A stretch of 7,814 nt of DNA, taken from JBNJEM01 sp051745935. GTDB taxonomy: Bacteria; Planctomycetota; Planctomycetia; Pirellulales; Pirellulaceae. Location of the stretch: contig JBNJEM010000371.1 in the NCBI GenBank assembly GCA_051745935.1, forward strand, positions 1 through 7,814, written 5' to 3'. Shown in pieces: positions 1-5,568 of this stretch (within the stretch, counting starts at the first letter, position 1; every line of letters begins with the position of its first letter). The notes beneath the pieces are model-generated. The model was not told where the DNA came from and did not search any database. It worked only from the letters and a program-made list of their open reading frames with translations. The position numbers and the translations under genes were made by a program.

Positions 1-42
1 CGGGACCGTTGAACTGTTTGACAGTTACCTATCTGAATGTAG

Positions 43-109
43 GGGCGGGCTCCCATGCCCGCCCGCGGACCGAAGGTCCGTGGGCTGTAGTGGCACACGG
101 AAGTGTGCC
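43..109. repeat. Cluster of three REP-like hairpins
   Basis: Three perfect stems follow one another. The first pairs GGGCGGGC (43-50) with GCCCGCCC (57-64) around a 6-nt loop. The second pairs CGGACC (66-71) with GGTCCG (75-80) around GAA. The third pairs GGCACAC (92-98) with GTGTGCC (103-109) around GGAA, a GNRA-type tetraloop. None is followed by a T tract, so they look like repetitive extragenic palindromes rather than terminators. The first resembles the GGGGCGGG...CCCGCCC repeats common in intergenic DNA of several environmental phyla; that comparison is from memory. Confidence 0.6.
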
Positions 110-139
110 GTGCGCCGCAGGCAGGGACCCCGTCTTTCT

Positions 140-215
140 GGCCCCACCACGCCCCAACGGCCACGCCAGCGGCATGGCCCTACATGCCCACCCGCACGGT
201 GGGGTGGTGGGGGCC
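140..215. repeat. Long imperfect inverted repeat
   Basis: The left arm starting GGCCCCACCAC (140-150) pairs with the right arm ending GTGGTGGGGGCC (204-215) with one bulged base. Pairing continues inward less perfectly through GCCCC against GGGG near 201-204. The roughly 50-nt interior holds further GC-rich short palindromes. It belongs to the same repeat-dense block as the hairpins to its left. Confidence 0.5.
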
Positions 216-286
216 TCGTACCCCCAACCCACAACCGTCAAACCCGCTAACTTGCTAACCAGGGAGGCTCCGGCGAGCGTGAACCA

Positions 287-312
287 CCACGGGACAAGCC
301 CGTGGCATCCAT
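287..312. repeat. REP-like hairpin with an exact inverted copy at 5543-5568
   Basis: CCACGGG (287-293) and CCCGTGG (299-305) form a perfect 7-bp stem around ACAAG. The 26 bases from 287 to 312 occur again, exactly and in reverse complement, at 5543-5568. A shorter 16-base match lies at 5641-5656. A further 16-base match downstream, CCGTGAACGGCTACGA at 346-361, recurs at 5390-5405. The copies near both ends of the window show that this is a dispersed family. Confidence 0.65.
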
Positions 313-447
313 GCGGGCTCCTGGGTACAGGCCGTATCGCGGCACCCGTGAACGGCTACGAATCTTGGACGCAGGAGGCAGGGGGTGTTTCGGCCGTTGC
401 GCGCGCGGGTGACCGGACGCTTTGCGATCCCCTGCCGCGACGCCACG

Positions 448-487
448 AAAAAATCTTCGGATTCCGCTGCCAAGCCGGAATCCGAGG
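448..487 (-). terminator. Intrinsic-terminator-like hairpin, minus strand
   Basis: TCGGATTCCG (457-466) pairs perfectly over 10 bp with CGGAATCCGA (476-485), loop 467-475. The stem can be extended by a G-T pair and a C-G pair (455-487). Read on the minus strand, the stem is followed by a run of six T (complement of A448-A453), the form of a Rho-independent terminator. The nearest recognised minus-strand gene ends at 1144, about 660 bp away with a plus-strand gene between, so it may be the end of a long transcript or a relic of repeat activity. Confidence 0.4.
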
Positions 488-496
488 CGATATAAT
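467..496 (+). promoter_or_regulatory. Possible sigma70-type promoter
   Basis: A perfect -10 hexamer TATAAT lies at 491-496. The best -35 candidate is CTGCCA (467-472), matching TTGACA at four of six positions with an 18-nt spacer. It would point toward the TPR-like gene with a 5' leader of about 180 nt. The -35 overlaps the loop of the hairpin at 455-487. Support is the sequence match alone. Confidence 0.25.
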
Positions 497-653
497 GGAA
501 ACCCATGGCAGGGGCCGTCGGAAATGGAACGACCAGGGAAGTAGGCACGCGTAACTGGACCATTGGCCTCGATTCTCGCTGTACCCGCGTGGCGATTCGA
601 CGCGTCCGACCACCCGGCGCAATGACAAGTCCATGGCCAATTGGAGATCATTC

Positions 654-710
654 ATGACCAACGATCAATCAGAGGTCAACGATGAATCTGTTGTCGAAGT
701 TGTTCGGTAA
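654..710 (+). CDS. Possible 18-codon leader ORF overlapping the TPR-like gene
   Basis: An ATG at 654 is preceded by GGAG (643-646) with a 7-nt spacer. It opens an 18-residue frame beginning MTNDQSEV and ending at TAA 708-710. It overlaps the first 29 nt of the TPR-like gene in another frame. A short frame with its own ribosome binding site ending just inside the next gene is a common geometry for translational coupling. The peptide has no recognisable motif, and a frame this short could arise by chance. Confidence 0.2.
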   Translation: MTNDQSEVNDESVVEVVR

Positions 711-1026
711 TTTAACGCCGCGTGGCCGGGCGTTAGCGGCCTATCGCCGCGGGATGCAAAGGGCGGGAGAACGGGATCTGGAGGGCGCTATTGTTGAGTA
801 TACAATGGTGGTCGAGATGAAAGATGCCCCGGAAGACGTCATTGCCATGGCCTTGCTGAATCGGGCTCTCGCCTACTCCCGCGCCCACGATGACGACAAG
901 GCGGGCGCGGACCTCGACCGCGTCTTGCACATGCCCGCGGCCAGCAAGCAAGTGCTTCACGCCGCCCATGAAAAACTCCACCGCATGGAACGCCGAGTTT
1001 CCCCCAAAGAACAGCACGCCCAATGA
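682..1026 (+). CDS. Small TPR-like protein (114 aa)
   Basis: A 114-residue soluble protein predicted to be almost entirely helical. Residues about 17-45 and 54-86 read as two tetratricopeptide-like helix pairs: a Tyr/Arg-Gly-rich first helix, then 'DLEGAIVEYTMVVEM', then 'ALLNRALAYSRAHDDDKAGADLDRVL', with the small and aromatic spacing typical of TPRs. TPR modules bind protein partners, so an adaptor role is likely, but the partner cannot be read from this sequence. There is no signal peptide or membrane segment. The ATG at 682 is preceded by AGAGGT (671-676) with a 5-nt gap. The C-terminus (from about 100) is short, charged and probably disordered. The gene stands alone, convergent with the SDR gene. 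Two repeats is short for a TPR protein, but no frameshift is visible. The TPR assignment is by eye. Confidence 0.7.
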   Translation: MNLLSKLFGNLTPRGRALAAYRRGMQRAGERDLEGAIVEYTMVVEMKDAPEDVIAMALLNRALAYSRAHDDDKAGADLDRVLHMPAASKQVLHAAHEKLHRMERRVSPKEQHAQ

Positions 1027-1110
1027 CACTCCCTGAGCCGCGTGACCTGCGGGGTGTTAAAGAATCCCTGGGAGGGTTTCGCCGCGCGGTGGGCACAATC
1101 GTTGTGGTTC

Positions 1111-1140
1111 TCACCGGCGGAACCGGTGGATTAACGTTTT
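1111..1140 (+). terminator. Weak terminator-like hairpin after the TPR-like gene
   Basis: CACCGG (1112-1117) pairs with CCGGTG (1123-1128) around CGGAA. It is followed after several bases by GTTTT (1136-1140). The T tract is short and displaced, so termination would be weak. It lies in the 117-bp gap between two convergent genes, where a terminator is expected. Confidence 0.35.
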
Positions 1141-1143
1141 GAT

Positions 1144-2139
1144 TTAGAATTTGCCGTCGCGTACATCATATTTCGTGGGTTTGGCGAGCGTCTCCTTGCC
1201 CGAGGCTACCCATTCGACAATCTCCTCGAGCATCGAATCGAGTGGTTTCCGCGGGGGACCAAACTTTTCGACACATGAGGAGGCATCCGACAACAGAGCC
1301 GTGCGAGCCTCACTGCCGGTAAAACTCGGAGTCCGTCCCAGCTTCTCGCCAATCCGCGTGGCTAGACCCCGGACCGAAAGCACATCAGGGCCGGCTACGT
1401 TCAACACGGCAGGGGGAGTCTTCGCGAGCGGCAGTCCCTGCGCGATATAGTTGTTAGCGTCGGCCTGATAAATCAGATTCACGTGCCCCATCGTCAGGTC
1501 AATCGGAATTCCCTCCATGACCTTGCGAGTCAAATCCACGATGATTCCGTATCGAGGTTCATTCGAGTAATTCAGTCTTACCAGAACGACTTCGGTGCCG
1601 TGTTCGCGCGAGAAATACTCGAAGATACGCTCGCGGGCCAAGCAGGACCACGCGTATTCGCCCACCGGATCAGGGTCAGTCTGTTCCGTTGGACCGGCGG
1701 TTGAGGTGTCACTAAACGGATAGACATTGCCGGTGCTGAAAACAGCAATGCGAGCACGGCGATAATGTTTGGCCACCAGCGCGGGCATATAGGCATTCAT
1801 GGCCCAGGTGAGCGCCTGTTTTCCCGAAGCCCCGAATTTCATTCCGGCCAGGTAATAAACATTGCGCACATCTGGAAGCTTCGAATATGACGTGTCATTG
1901 AGAAGGTCACACGCGACGGTAAGAATTCCGGCTTCTTCGAGTCTTGTCTTCACCGCCGAGTCGCTGAAACGCGAAACCGCATACACCTCCTTGTCCGGCG
2001 CCGCCCTCTTGAGCAGCATGGCCAGCGTGGGGCCCATCTTGCCCCCCGCCCCGAGAACCACGATGTCCCCCTCAATGCCACCCAGGCGCTCGGCGGTGCT
2101 CCGCCAAGGCTCGCTCAGTCGATCTTCGATCTGCTTCAT
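1144..2139 (-). CDS. NAD-dependent epimerase/dehydratase family protein (extended SDR), atypical active site
   Basis: A 331-residue protein of the extended short-chain dehydrogenase/reductase fold, which uses NAD(P) to oxidise, reduce or epimerise sugars and related compounds in the cytoplasm. The N-terminal Rossmann strand 'IVVLGAGGKMG' (26-36) is the dinucleotide-binding glycine motif. 'YYLAG' (95-99) corresponds to the NNAG-like strand-4 motif. 'VFSTGNVYPF' (133-142) supplies the Ser/Thr and the VY element. The catalytic YxxxK appears as Y162-AWS-C166, so Tyr is present but Lys is replaced by Cys. The C-terminal part includes 'VLNVAGPDVLSVRGLA' (245-260), typical of substrate-domain segments in this family. 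Length is normal. The start has only a weak GAG 8 nt upstream. The gene lies 60 bp downstream of the NRAMP-like gene on the same strand, possibly in one transcript. The substrate is unknown. Family membership is firm; the exact reaction is not. Confidence 0.88.
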   Translation of the reverse strand: MKQIEDRLSEPWRSTAERLGGIEGDIVVLGAGGKMGPTLAMLLKRAAPDKEVYAVSRFSDSAVKTRLEEAGILTVACDLLNDTSYSKLPDVRNVYYLAGMKFGASGKQALTWAMNAYMPALVAKHYRRARIAVFSTGNVYPFSDTSTAGPTEQTDPDPVGEYAWSCLARERIFEYFSREHGTEVVLVRLNYSNEPRYGIIVDLTRKVMEGIPIDLTMGHVNLIYQADANNYIAQGLPLAKTPPAVLNVAGPDVLSVRGLATRIGEKLGRTPSFTGSEARTALLSDASSCVEKFGPPRKPLDSMLEEIVEWVASGKETLAKPTKYDVRDGKF

Positions 2140-2156
2140 CGAGTCATCTCACTAAC

Positions 2157-2174
2157 ACCGCCGTGCGAGGCGGT
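2157..2174. repeat. Hairpin between the NRAMP-like and SDR genes
   Basis: ACCGCC (2157-2162) and GGCGGT (2169-2174) form a perfect 6-bp stem with a 6-nt loop in the 60-bp gap between two minus-strand genes. No T tract follows on the minus strand, so it is unlikely to terminate by itself. It could stabilise or attenuate the transcript; this is inference. Confidence 0.3.
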
Positions 2175-2199
2175 CACGAAGAACTAAGACCACATTCTG

Positions 2200-3552
2200 T
2201 CAAGTCAACCTGAGGAAAAGAATTATCAAGAGACGAATTGCCATAACCAGTACCAGCAGGAAGCCGATCACCCCCAGAATATTAAGGGCAAGGGTGTTAC
2301 GCTTATCGCCCATTGTTTTCTTATGGTTCGCCAGGAAAAGAATCGCGGCGGCCATGAGCGGGTTGCCTATTACCGTCAGAGCCTGGCCGAATACGATTGC
2401 GTCAACCTTTTTCACCGGCGTGTTCATTACGATCACGGCCACTAGCATGCCAACAAGCAGCACCAATACCGTGAATATGCGGGGCCATCGATCGCTGAGT
2501 CGGGCGGGTTTGCCAATTCCGTCAGCAAGGATGCCGCCGCCAATCATGGCGTTGATTACGAACGGATTCATGGCGACCGCCAGAAGGCCGATGCAGAACA
2601 TCAAGTGCGTTACCGGCCCCAGCAGAGGCCGCAACTGAATTGCCAGGACACTAATATCGCTCAGCTCGCTCGGGTCCACCTCCAGATTTCTGTACAGCAC
2701 GGAGGCACTCGTAATCATGATGATAGCACTCACGCCGGTCAGCACTGCCACGCCGCCTATCGAATCGCCTATCCCGTAGTAGTAATCCTTCAGCGTCCAG
2801 CCTTTCTCCCGCACCAGATTCCCTTGAAAGAACGCGCCTGCCACTGAAAACGTCGTTCCCAAAAGGCTGGCGACGAGAACCATCGGATCATAAACTCCGG
2901 CCGCGGTTCGTTTGGGAAGACCAAGCGAAACCTCCTCGGGCAGCCCCGGTATCAGGCCGCCGAGTATATCCACGATATGGGGACCAGCAACGAACAGGTT
3001 CACTAGAAAGGAAATCAGGATAACCGCCACCATTACCTTCATGATTCTTTCAAGATTGCGGTAAATCTGCCCGAGCGCGAAAGTAAGTGCGATGATAATG
3101 GCATTGAAGGCCAAAAGTACACCGGTGTTTATCTGGTTGTGCATGTGTTCGGACATCTCGGCGGGATCCCCGAACAGTGCCGCGATCCCTAGCGTATCAG
3201 CCGCCGCGGCCACGGCCAAGTTGTTCGAAAACTGAAAAGCCGTGCATATCAAACACAGGTTGATCCCCACAATCGCAGCCACCGGCCGGTTTATGATCCT
3301 CGATAGCAGTGTGCAGGGCGTGGCCTGGCCAACCACGCCTATCCGCGCCGCCATCGACATGAATGTGGCCATGAGCACCCCGGTTATGATAAGCAGCCAG
3401 AGCAGTTCATAGCCGTAGGTCGCCCCCACCTTCGAACTGATCAGTAGGCTGCCCGGTCCAAAAACCACGCACGCGATGATCAGCGCCGGTCCCACCGACT
3501 TGTACCACGGCGGCCGCTTGATGAGTTCCTGTGTATTAAGTTCGTCGGACAT
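2200..3552 (-). CDS. NRAMP-family divalent-metal-transporter homologue, non-canonical metal site
   Basis: A 450-residue polytopic inner-membrane protein with about 11 hydrophobic segments (roughly 19-38, 47-66, 92-112, 143-161, 171-189, 225-243, 262-285, 314-338, 358-377, 384-406, 420-448), the normal NRAMP number and length. 'VGPALIIA...FGPGSLLISSKVGATYGYELLW' (20-52) lines up with TM1-TM2 of NRAMP transporters, which move Mn2+, Fe2+ and related ions with protons. Two key signatures are missing. The TM1 DPGN is G32-P-G-S35, and the TM6 'MPH' lines up with S236-V-A238. Classic Mn/Fe selectivity is therefore doubtful, and the substrate is unknown. The frame extends upstream to 3861, but I chose ATG 3552: GGAGG (3558-3562) sits 5 nt before it, NRAMP homology begins right after it, and the upstream part is repeat translation. 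A truncated paralogue precedes it and the SDR gene follows. Confidence 0.9.
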   Translation of the reverse strand: MSDELNTQELIKRPPWYKSVGPALIIACVVFGPGSLLISSKVGATYGYELLWLLIITGVLMATFMSMAARIGVVGQATPCTLLSRIINRPVAAIVGINLCLICTAFQFSNNLAVAAAADTLGIAALFGDPAEMSEHMHNQINTGVLLAFNAIIIALTFALGQIYRNLERIMKVMVAVILISFLVNLFVAGPHIVDILGGLIPGLPEEVSLGLPKRTAAGVYDPMVLVASLLGTTFSVAGAFFQGNLVREKGWTLKDYYYGIGDSIGGVAVLTGVSAIIMITSASVLYRNLEVDPSELSDISVLAIQLRPLLGPVTHLMFCIGLLAVAMNPFVINAMIGGGILADGIGKPARLSDRWPRIFTVLVLLVGMLVAVIVMNTPVKKVDAIVFGQALTVIGNPLMAAAILFLANHKKTMGDKRNTLALNILGVIGFLLVLVMAIRLLIILFLRLT

Positions 3553-4240
3553 CTCTACCTCCAATCGCTGTAACAAAATCGGTTGAATCAGTTTTTCTAC
3601 CAGGCATAGCCAATAATCTCCGGCCACACCGAAACGTCGTGGGTTTCCACGCGAAACTTGTACCGCAAAATTGCAACTCTCCACCATCTGAAGTTGCACG
3701 GTACATTCCTTGCTGCAGACCACCCATGAAAAACAATCGCTTATACCGGTCGCGGATGACTTTCTCCGTCGCGAGTCCGACCAACGGGAGGACGGCTTGC
3801 GTCGGGCAGCTTTCCACCCGGAAAAATCCAACCGCCTGAAATATAACCGAAAGGTGAGCAAGGATGGACGCCCTGACGGCGAACGGTCGGACCGCTTCGC
3901 CGAAAAGCGGCTTCAGACCGCCGATGACCGCGATGTTGTTGCTGCTCTGGAAAATCGCCACCAGCACGAACACGACCAACGCCACGAAAAATGCCACCGG
4001 ACGCCCAAGGCGATTGGTCAGTTCCGTGCAGGGGCTGGTATCGTAAACCACCCCCAAACCCGCGGCCAACGCGACCATCGCGATCATCAGGATCGTGGAA
4101 ACGGACAGCACGGCCAGCGCGGGAAACCCGTAACTCGCCCCCGCCTTGGAACTGGTGAGAATACTGCCCGGCCCCAGCACCACCGCGGCGACGATGATGG
4201 CGGGCCCGATGTTCTTGAGCAAAGAAAATGGGGATCTCAT
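3536..4240 (-). pseudogene. Truncated NRAMP-like paralogue, cut by a dispersed repeat
   Basis: The open frame is 234 codons, but only the first 130 or so (4240 to about 3848) look like NRAMP. 'IGPAIIVAAVVLGPGSILTS' (11-30), then 'SKAGASYGF', then 'FQSSNNIAV' (97-105) match TM1-TM3 of the neighbouring full-length transporter, with the same GPGS in place of DPGN. From residue 131 on the frame is translation of the 119-bp repeat (3729-3847) and of the spacer before the intact gene; it stops at 3536, overlapping that gene's start by 17 nt. TM4-TM11 are absent, so it cannot be a working NRAMP transporter. By eye the two copies are only about 40% identical over TM1-TM3, so they are divergent paralogues rather than a recent duplication. 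The ATG at 4240 has no clear ribosome binding site. A short expressed membrane fragment cannot be excluded. Confidence 0.8.
3729..3847. repeat. 119-bp dispersed repeat, copy A
   Basis: This segment matches 5407-5525 in the same orientation. The last 92 bp differ at 8 positions (about 91% identical); the left end has a 2-nt indel and a few more changes. The core contains an invariant stretch of about 35 bp holding an imperfect hairpin, CCGAC-CAA paired with TTG-C-GTCGG with one bulge. Its right boundary (3847) coincides with the point where the truncated NRAMP gene loses homology. No transposase or clear coding capacity is visible in it. Confidence 0.8.
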
Positions 4241-4285
4241 AGTCGAAAACCATACGGTTGGGGATGGCGCGTCCCGTGGTTGGTG

Positions 4286-4320
4286 GAAATACTGTTCAGG
4301 GAAATACTGTTCAGGGAAAT
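4286..4320. repeat. 15-bp tandem repeat, about 2.3 copies
   Basis: GAAATACTGTTCAGG is repeated exactly at 4286-4300 and 4301-4315, with GAAAT starting a third copy (4316-4320). Relative to the minus-strand truncated NRAMP gene it lies about 46-80 nt upstream of the start codon, a position where an operator or promoter would sit. Replication slippage is the simpler explanation. Confidence 0.85.
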
Positions 4321-4380
4321 CCGAGCCGCGACGCCCCGCGCGCCGATGGTATCACCTTCCGCCCGCCCTTTTTCCGGCCT

Positions 4381-4410
4381 GTCTGGACGGCTGCCGTCTG
4401 GACGGCTGCC
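4381..4410. repeat. 15-bp tandem repeat, 2 copies
   Basis: GTCTGGACGGCTGCC occurs twice in perfect tandem (4381-4395, 4396-4410). It has the same 15-bp period as the tandem at 4286-4320 but an unrelated sequence. Confidence 0.85.
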
Positions 4411-4429
4411 ATGGAAAGGGAGGGGCCCT

Positions 4430-4633
4430 CTAATTGGACAGTGCCACTTCGATACTTCCCCACCGGCCCTGTGCCGGTGGCTCGTTGGTTTGGTAACTAT
4501 CCCCCCGCACAACGCGCGACTCAATGCTAGTTCTCAAACCCCCTAACCACCGGCATAGGGCCGGTGGGGCTAAAACTTTGTATTGTAACGCTTTGCGTTC
4601 ATCGGTCGAACCAAAGTGGTGCTGTCGAACTAA
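4430..4633. mobile_element. MITE-like palindromic element (about 204 bp)
   Basis: The ends form imperfect terminal inverted repeats: 4430-4453 matches the reverse complement of 4610-4633 at 17 of 24 positions. Inside them, 4458-4480 and 4547-4569 are inverted copies of a 23-bp unit with one mismatch, and each is itself a hairpin (CCACCGGC paired with GCCGGTGG, loop of 5). Further in, a GGTTTGG-TAACTA segment is again mirrored by GGTTTGA-GAACTA. The element thus has nested symmetry and no coding capacity, as expected of a non-autonomous miniature element or a BIME-like pair of REPs. I see no clear target-site duplication. Confidence 0.55.
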
Positions 4634-4732
4634 GGTCGGTCCCAAAACACGGCGATGATGACAACTAACGTCCGCGAGGCTTCGCCGGGAAAGGACCGCG
4701 TGAAGTCGGCAAGAGGGAGCAGACGGACATGA

Positions 4733-4921
4733 TTAATAGAACACCCCTACGTACTTTTCAGCCAACGACGGCTCAACGCCCATGCGAAGCGCGACCGGCG
4801 CCGCAGACACTGCCGATGGCGATTTTGACCGGAAATTGGCCCTGGTGCAAGTGCGTTGAATGAGGTTTTCGGAAACAATCATCCGTTCCAGCCTCTGTCG
4901 GGGGAGTCGTCGACTGCTCAT
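4733..4921 (-). CDS. Possible small hypothetical protein (62 aa)
   Basis: A 62-residue frame starting at ATG 4921 with GGAGG (4927-4931) 5 nt before it; an in-frame ATG at 4933 would add four residues. The translation is Arg/Ser-rich ('MSSRRLPRQRLERMIVSEN') with no signal peptide, membrane segment or recognisable motif. The good ribosome binding site is the only positive evidence. It stands alone among repeats and could be a chance frame. Confidence 0.2.
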   Translation of the reverse strand: MSSRRLPRQRLERMIVSENLIQRTCTRANFRSKSPSAVSAAPVALRMGVEPSLAEKYVGVFY

Positions 4922-5319
4922 CGGCTCCTCCATTGGCGGTATCGTCTCTTTTCCCTGTCCATCATTGGCCGAGCCGTGATTGAATATCCTTAAAGTACCC
5001 GTTCATTGATTTGTTCCATATCGAATTTAAGAAGACCGCCTAGAGGGGGCATCGATCTTGTGCAAGCCGCTTGCCAAGACGTTGGCGATCAGGGTACAGT
5101 GGGAAAAGCGCGAGGCAAACATTTGGGCATTGTTTCCTTCGCGCGCGGCTTTTGGTTGGACAAGAACTTAGTTGGACAAAAAGTAACCGTTCACAGATCG
5201 GGAGTGAAACAACCCGCTAATCAACGCCGGTAACCCCAAACAAACAGCCTTCAGAGAGTTCATAGTTCACCGGTATTGATCCGTATTCTGCCGAACTTCA
5301 TCATTCGAAATTCCTTGCT

Positions 5320-5335
5320 CGATATTCGATATTCG
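5320..5335. repeat. Short tandem CGATATT repeat
   Basis: CGATATT occurs twice in tandem (5320-5333), followed by CG, just after ATTCGAAATTCC. The string resembles ATTCGATATTCG repeats I recall from intergenic DNA of environmental bacteria. No function can be inferred. Confidence 0.5.
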
Positions 5336-5370
5336 TTCCTCGCTCTGGACTGATCAGACAGATCATACTT

Positions 5371-5401
5371 AGCCGTTCACGGCCGCCGGCCGTGAACGGC
5401 T
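5371..5401. repeat. Perfect 14-bp-stem hairpin
   Basis: AGCCGTTCACGGCC (5371-5384) pairs perfectly with GGCCGTGAACGGCT (5388-5401) around a 3-nt loop. It is the strongest hairpin in the window. The right arm and the bases after it (5390-5405) match 346-361, so it belongs to the dispersed REP-like family. It immediately precedes repeat copy B. No T tract follows on either strand. Confidence 0.75.
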
Positions 5402-5406
5402 ACGAC

Positions 5407-5525
5407 AAAAACTACCTTATATACCGCTCGCGGATGATTTTGTCCGCCGCGAGTCCGACCAACGGGAGGACGGCTTGCGTCGGGCGGCGTTCCACCCGGA
5501 CAAATTCGACCGCCTGAAATATAAC
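5407..5525. repeat. 119-bp dispersed repeat, copy B
   Basis: Same orientation as copy A at 3729-3847 and about 91% identical over the last 92 bp. Here it lies between a 14-bp-stem hairpin (5371-5401) and another REP-like hairpin (5550-5568), not inside a gene. On the minus strand a TGA directly precedes the frame that is open in copy A, so this copy is not part of an extended ORF. Confidence 0.8.
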
Positions 5526-5542
5526 TCAAAGTACAAACGGAA

Positions 5543-5568
5543 ATGGATGCCACGGGCTTGTCCCGTGG
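5543..5568. repeat. REP-like hairpin, inverted copy of 287-312
   Basis: CCACGGG (5550-5556) pairs with CCCGTGG (5562-5568) around CTTGT. The 26 bases are the exact reverse complement of 287-312. A partial third copy (CCACGGGACAAGCCCG) lies at 5641-5656. Confidence 0.65.

Larger units (their letters stand above)
1..681. other. Repeat-rich intergenic region without a convincing gene
   Basis: I find no credible protein gene here. The open frames that cross the region run through GC-rich hairpins and give low-complexity Pro/Gly/His/Arg-rich translations without domain character. The stretch holds at least five inverted repeats (43-64, 66-80, 92-109, 140-215, 287-305), a terminator-like hairpin for the minus strand (448-487), a TATAAT box (491-496) and, just before the TPR-like gene, a short leader frame (654-710). 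It looks like an accumulation of dispersed palindromic elements between genes. Confidence 0.7.

Noticed and set aside
18..46. Perfect TTGACA at 18-23 as a promoter
   Set aside because: No acceptable -10 hexamer lies at 16-18 nt spacing.
9..554. 181-codon plus-strand open frame at the left end
   Set aside because: It starts with TTG, has no ribosome binding site, and runs through at least five GC-rich hairpins; the translation is low-complexity and has no domain.
247..661. Overlapping minus-strand open frames of about 100-134 codons
   Set aside because: They cross the same repeats, including the terminator-like hairpin, and give Arg/Pro/Gly-rich translations without family features.
2175..2203. 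Perfect minus-strand TTGACA (2203-2198) as a promoter for the SDR gene
   Set aside because: At 16-18 nt spacing the -10 position reads TTCGTG or CTTCGT, a poor match; it also overlaps the stop codon of the preceding gene.
3553..3861. Upstream extension of the intact NRAMP-like gene to ATG 3861
   Set aside because: The extra 103 residues translate the dispersed repeat and spacer, while ATG 3552 has a strong GGAGG and begins right at the homologous part.
3710..4546. 278-codon plus-strand open frame
   Set aside because: It is mostly antisense to the NRAMP-like fragment, which has clear membrane-protein homology; the translation is charged and His/Arg/Asp-rich, typical of an antisense shadow.
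5006..5233. 75-codon plus-strand frame
   Set aside because: TTG start, no clear ribosome binding site, no recognisable motif and a position in repeat-rich DNA.
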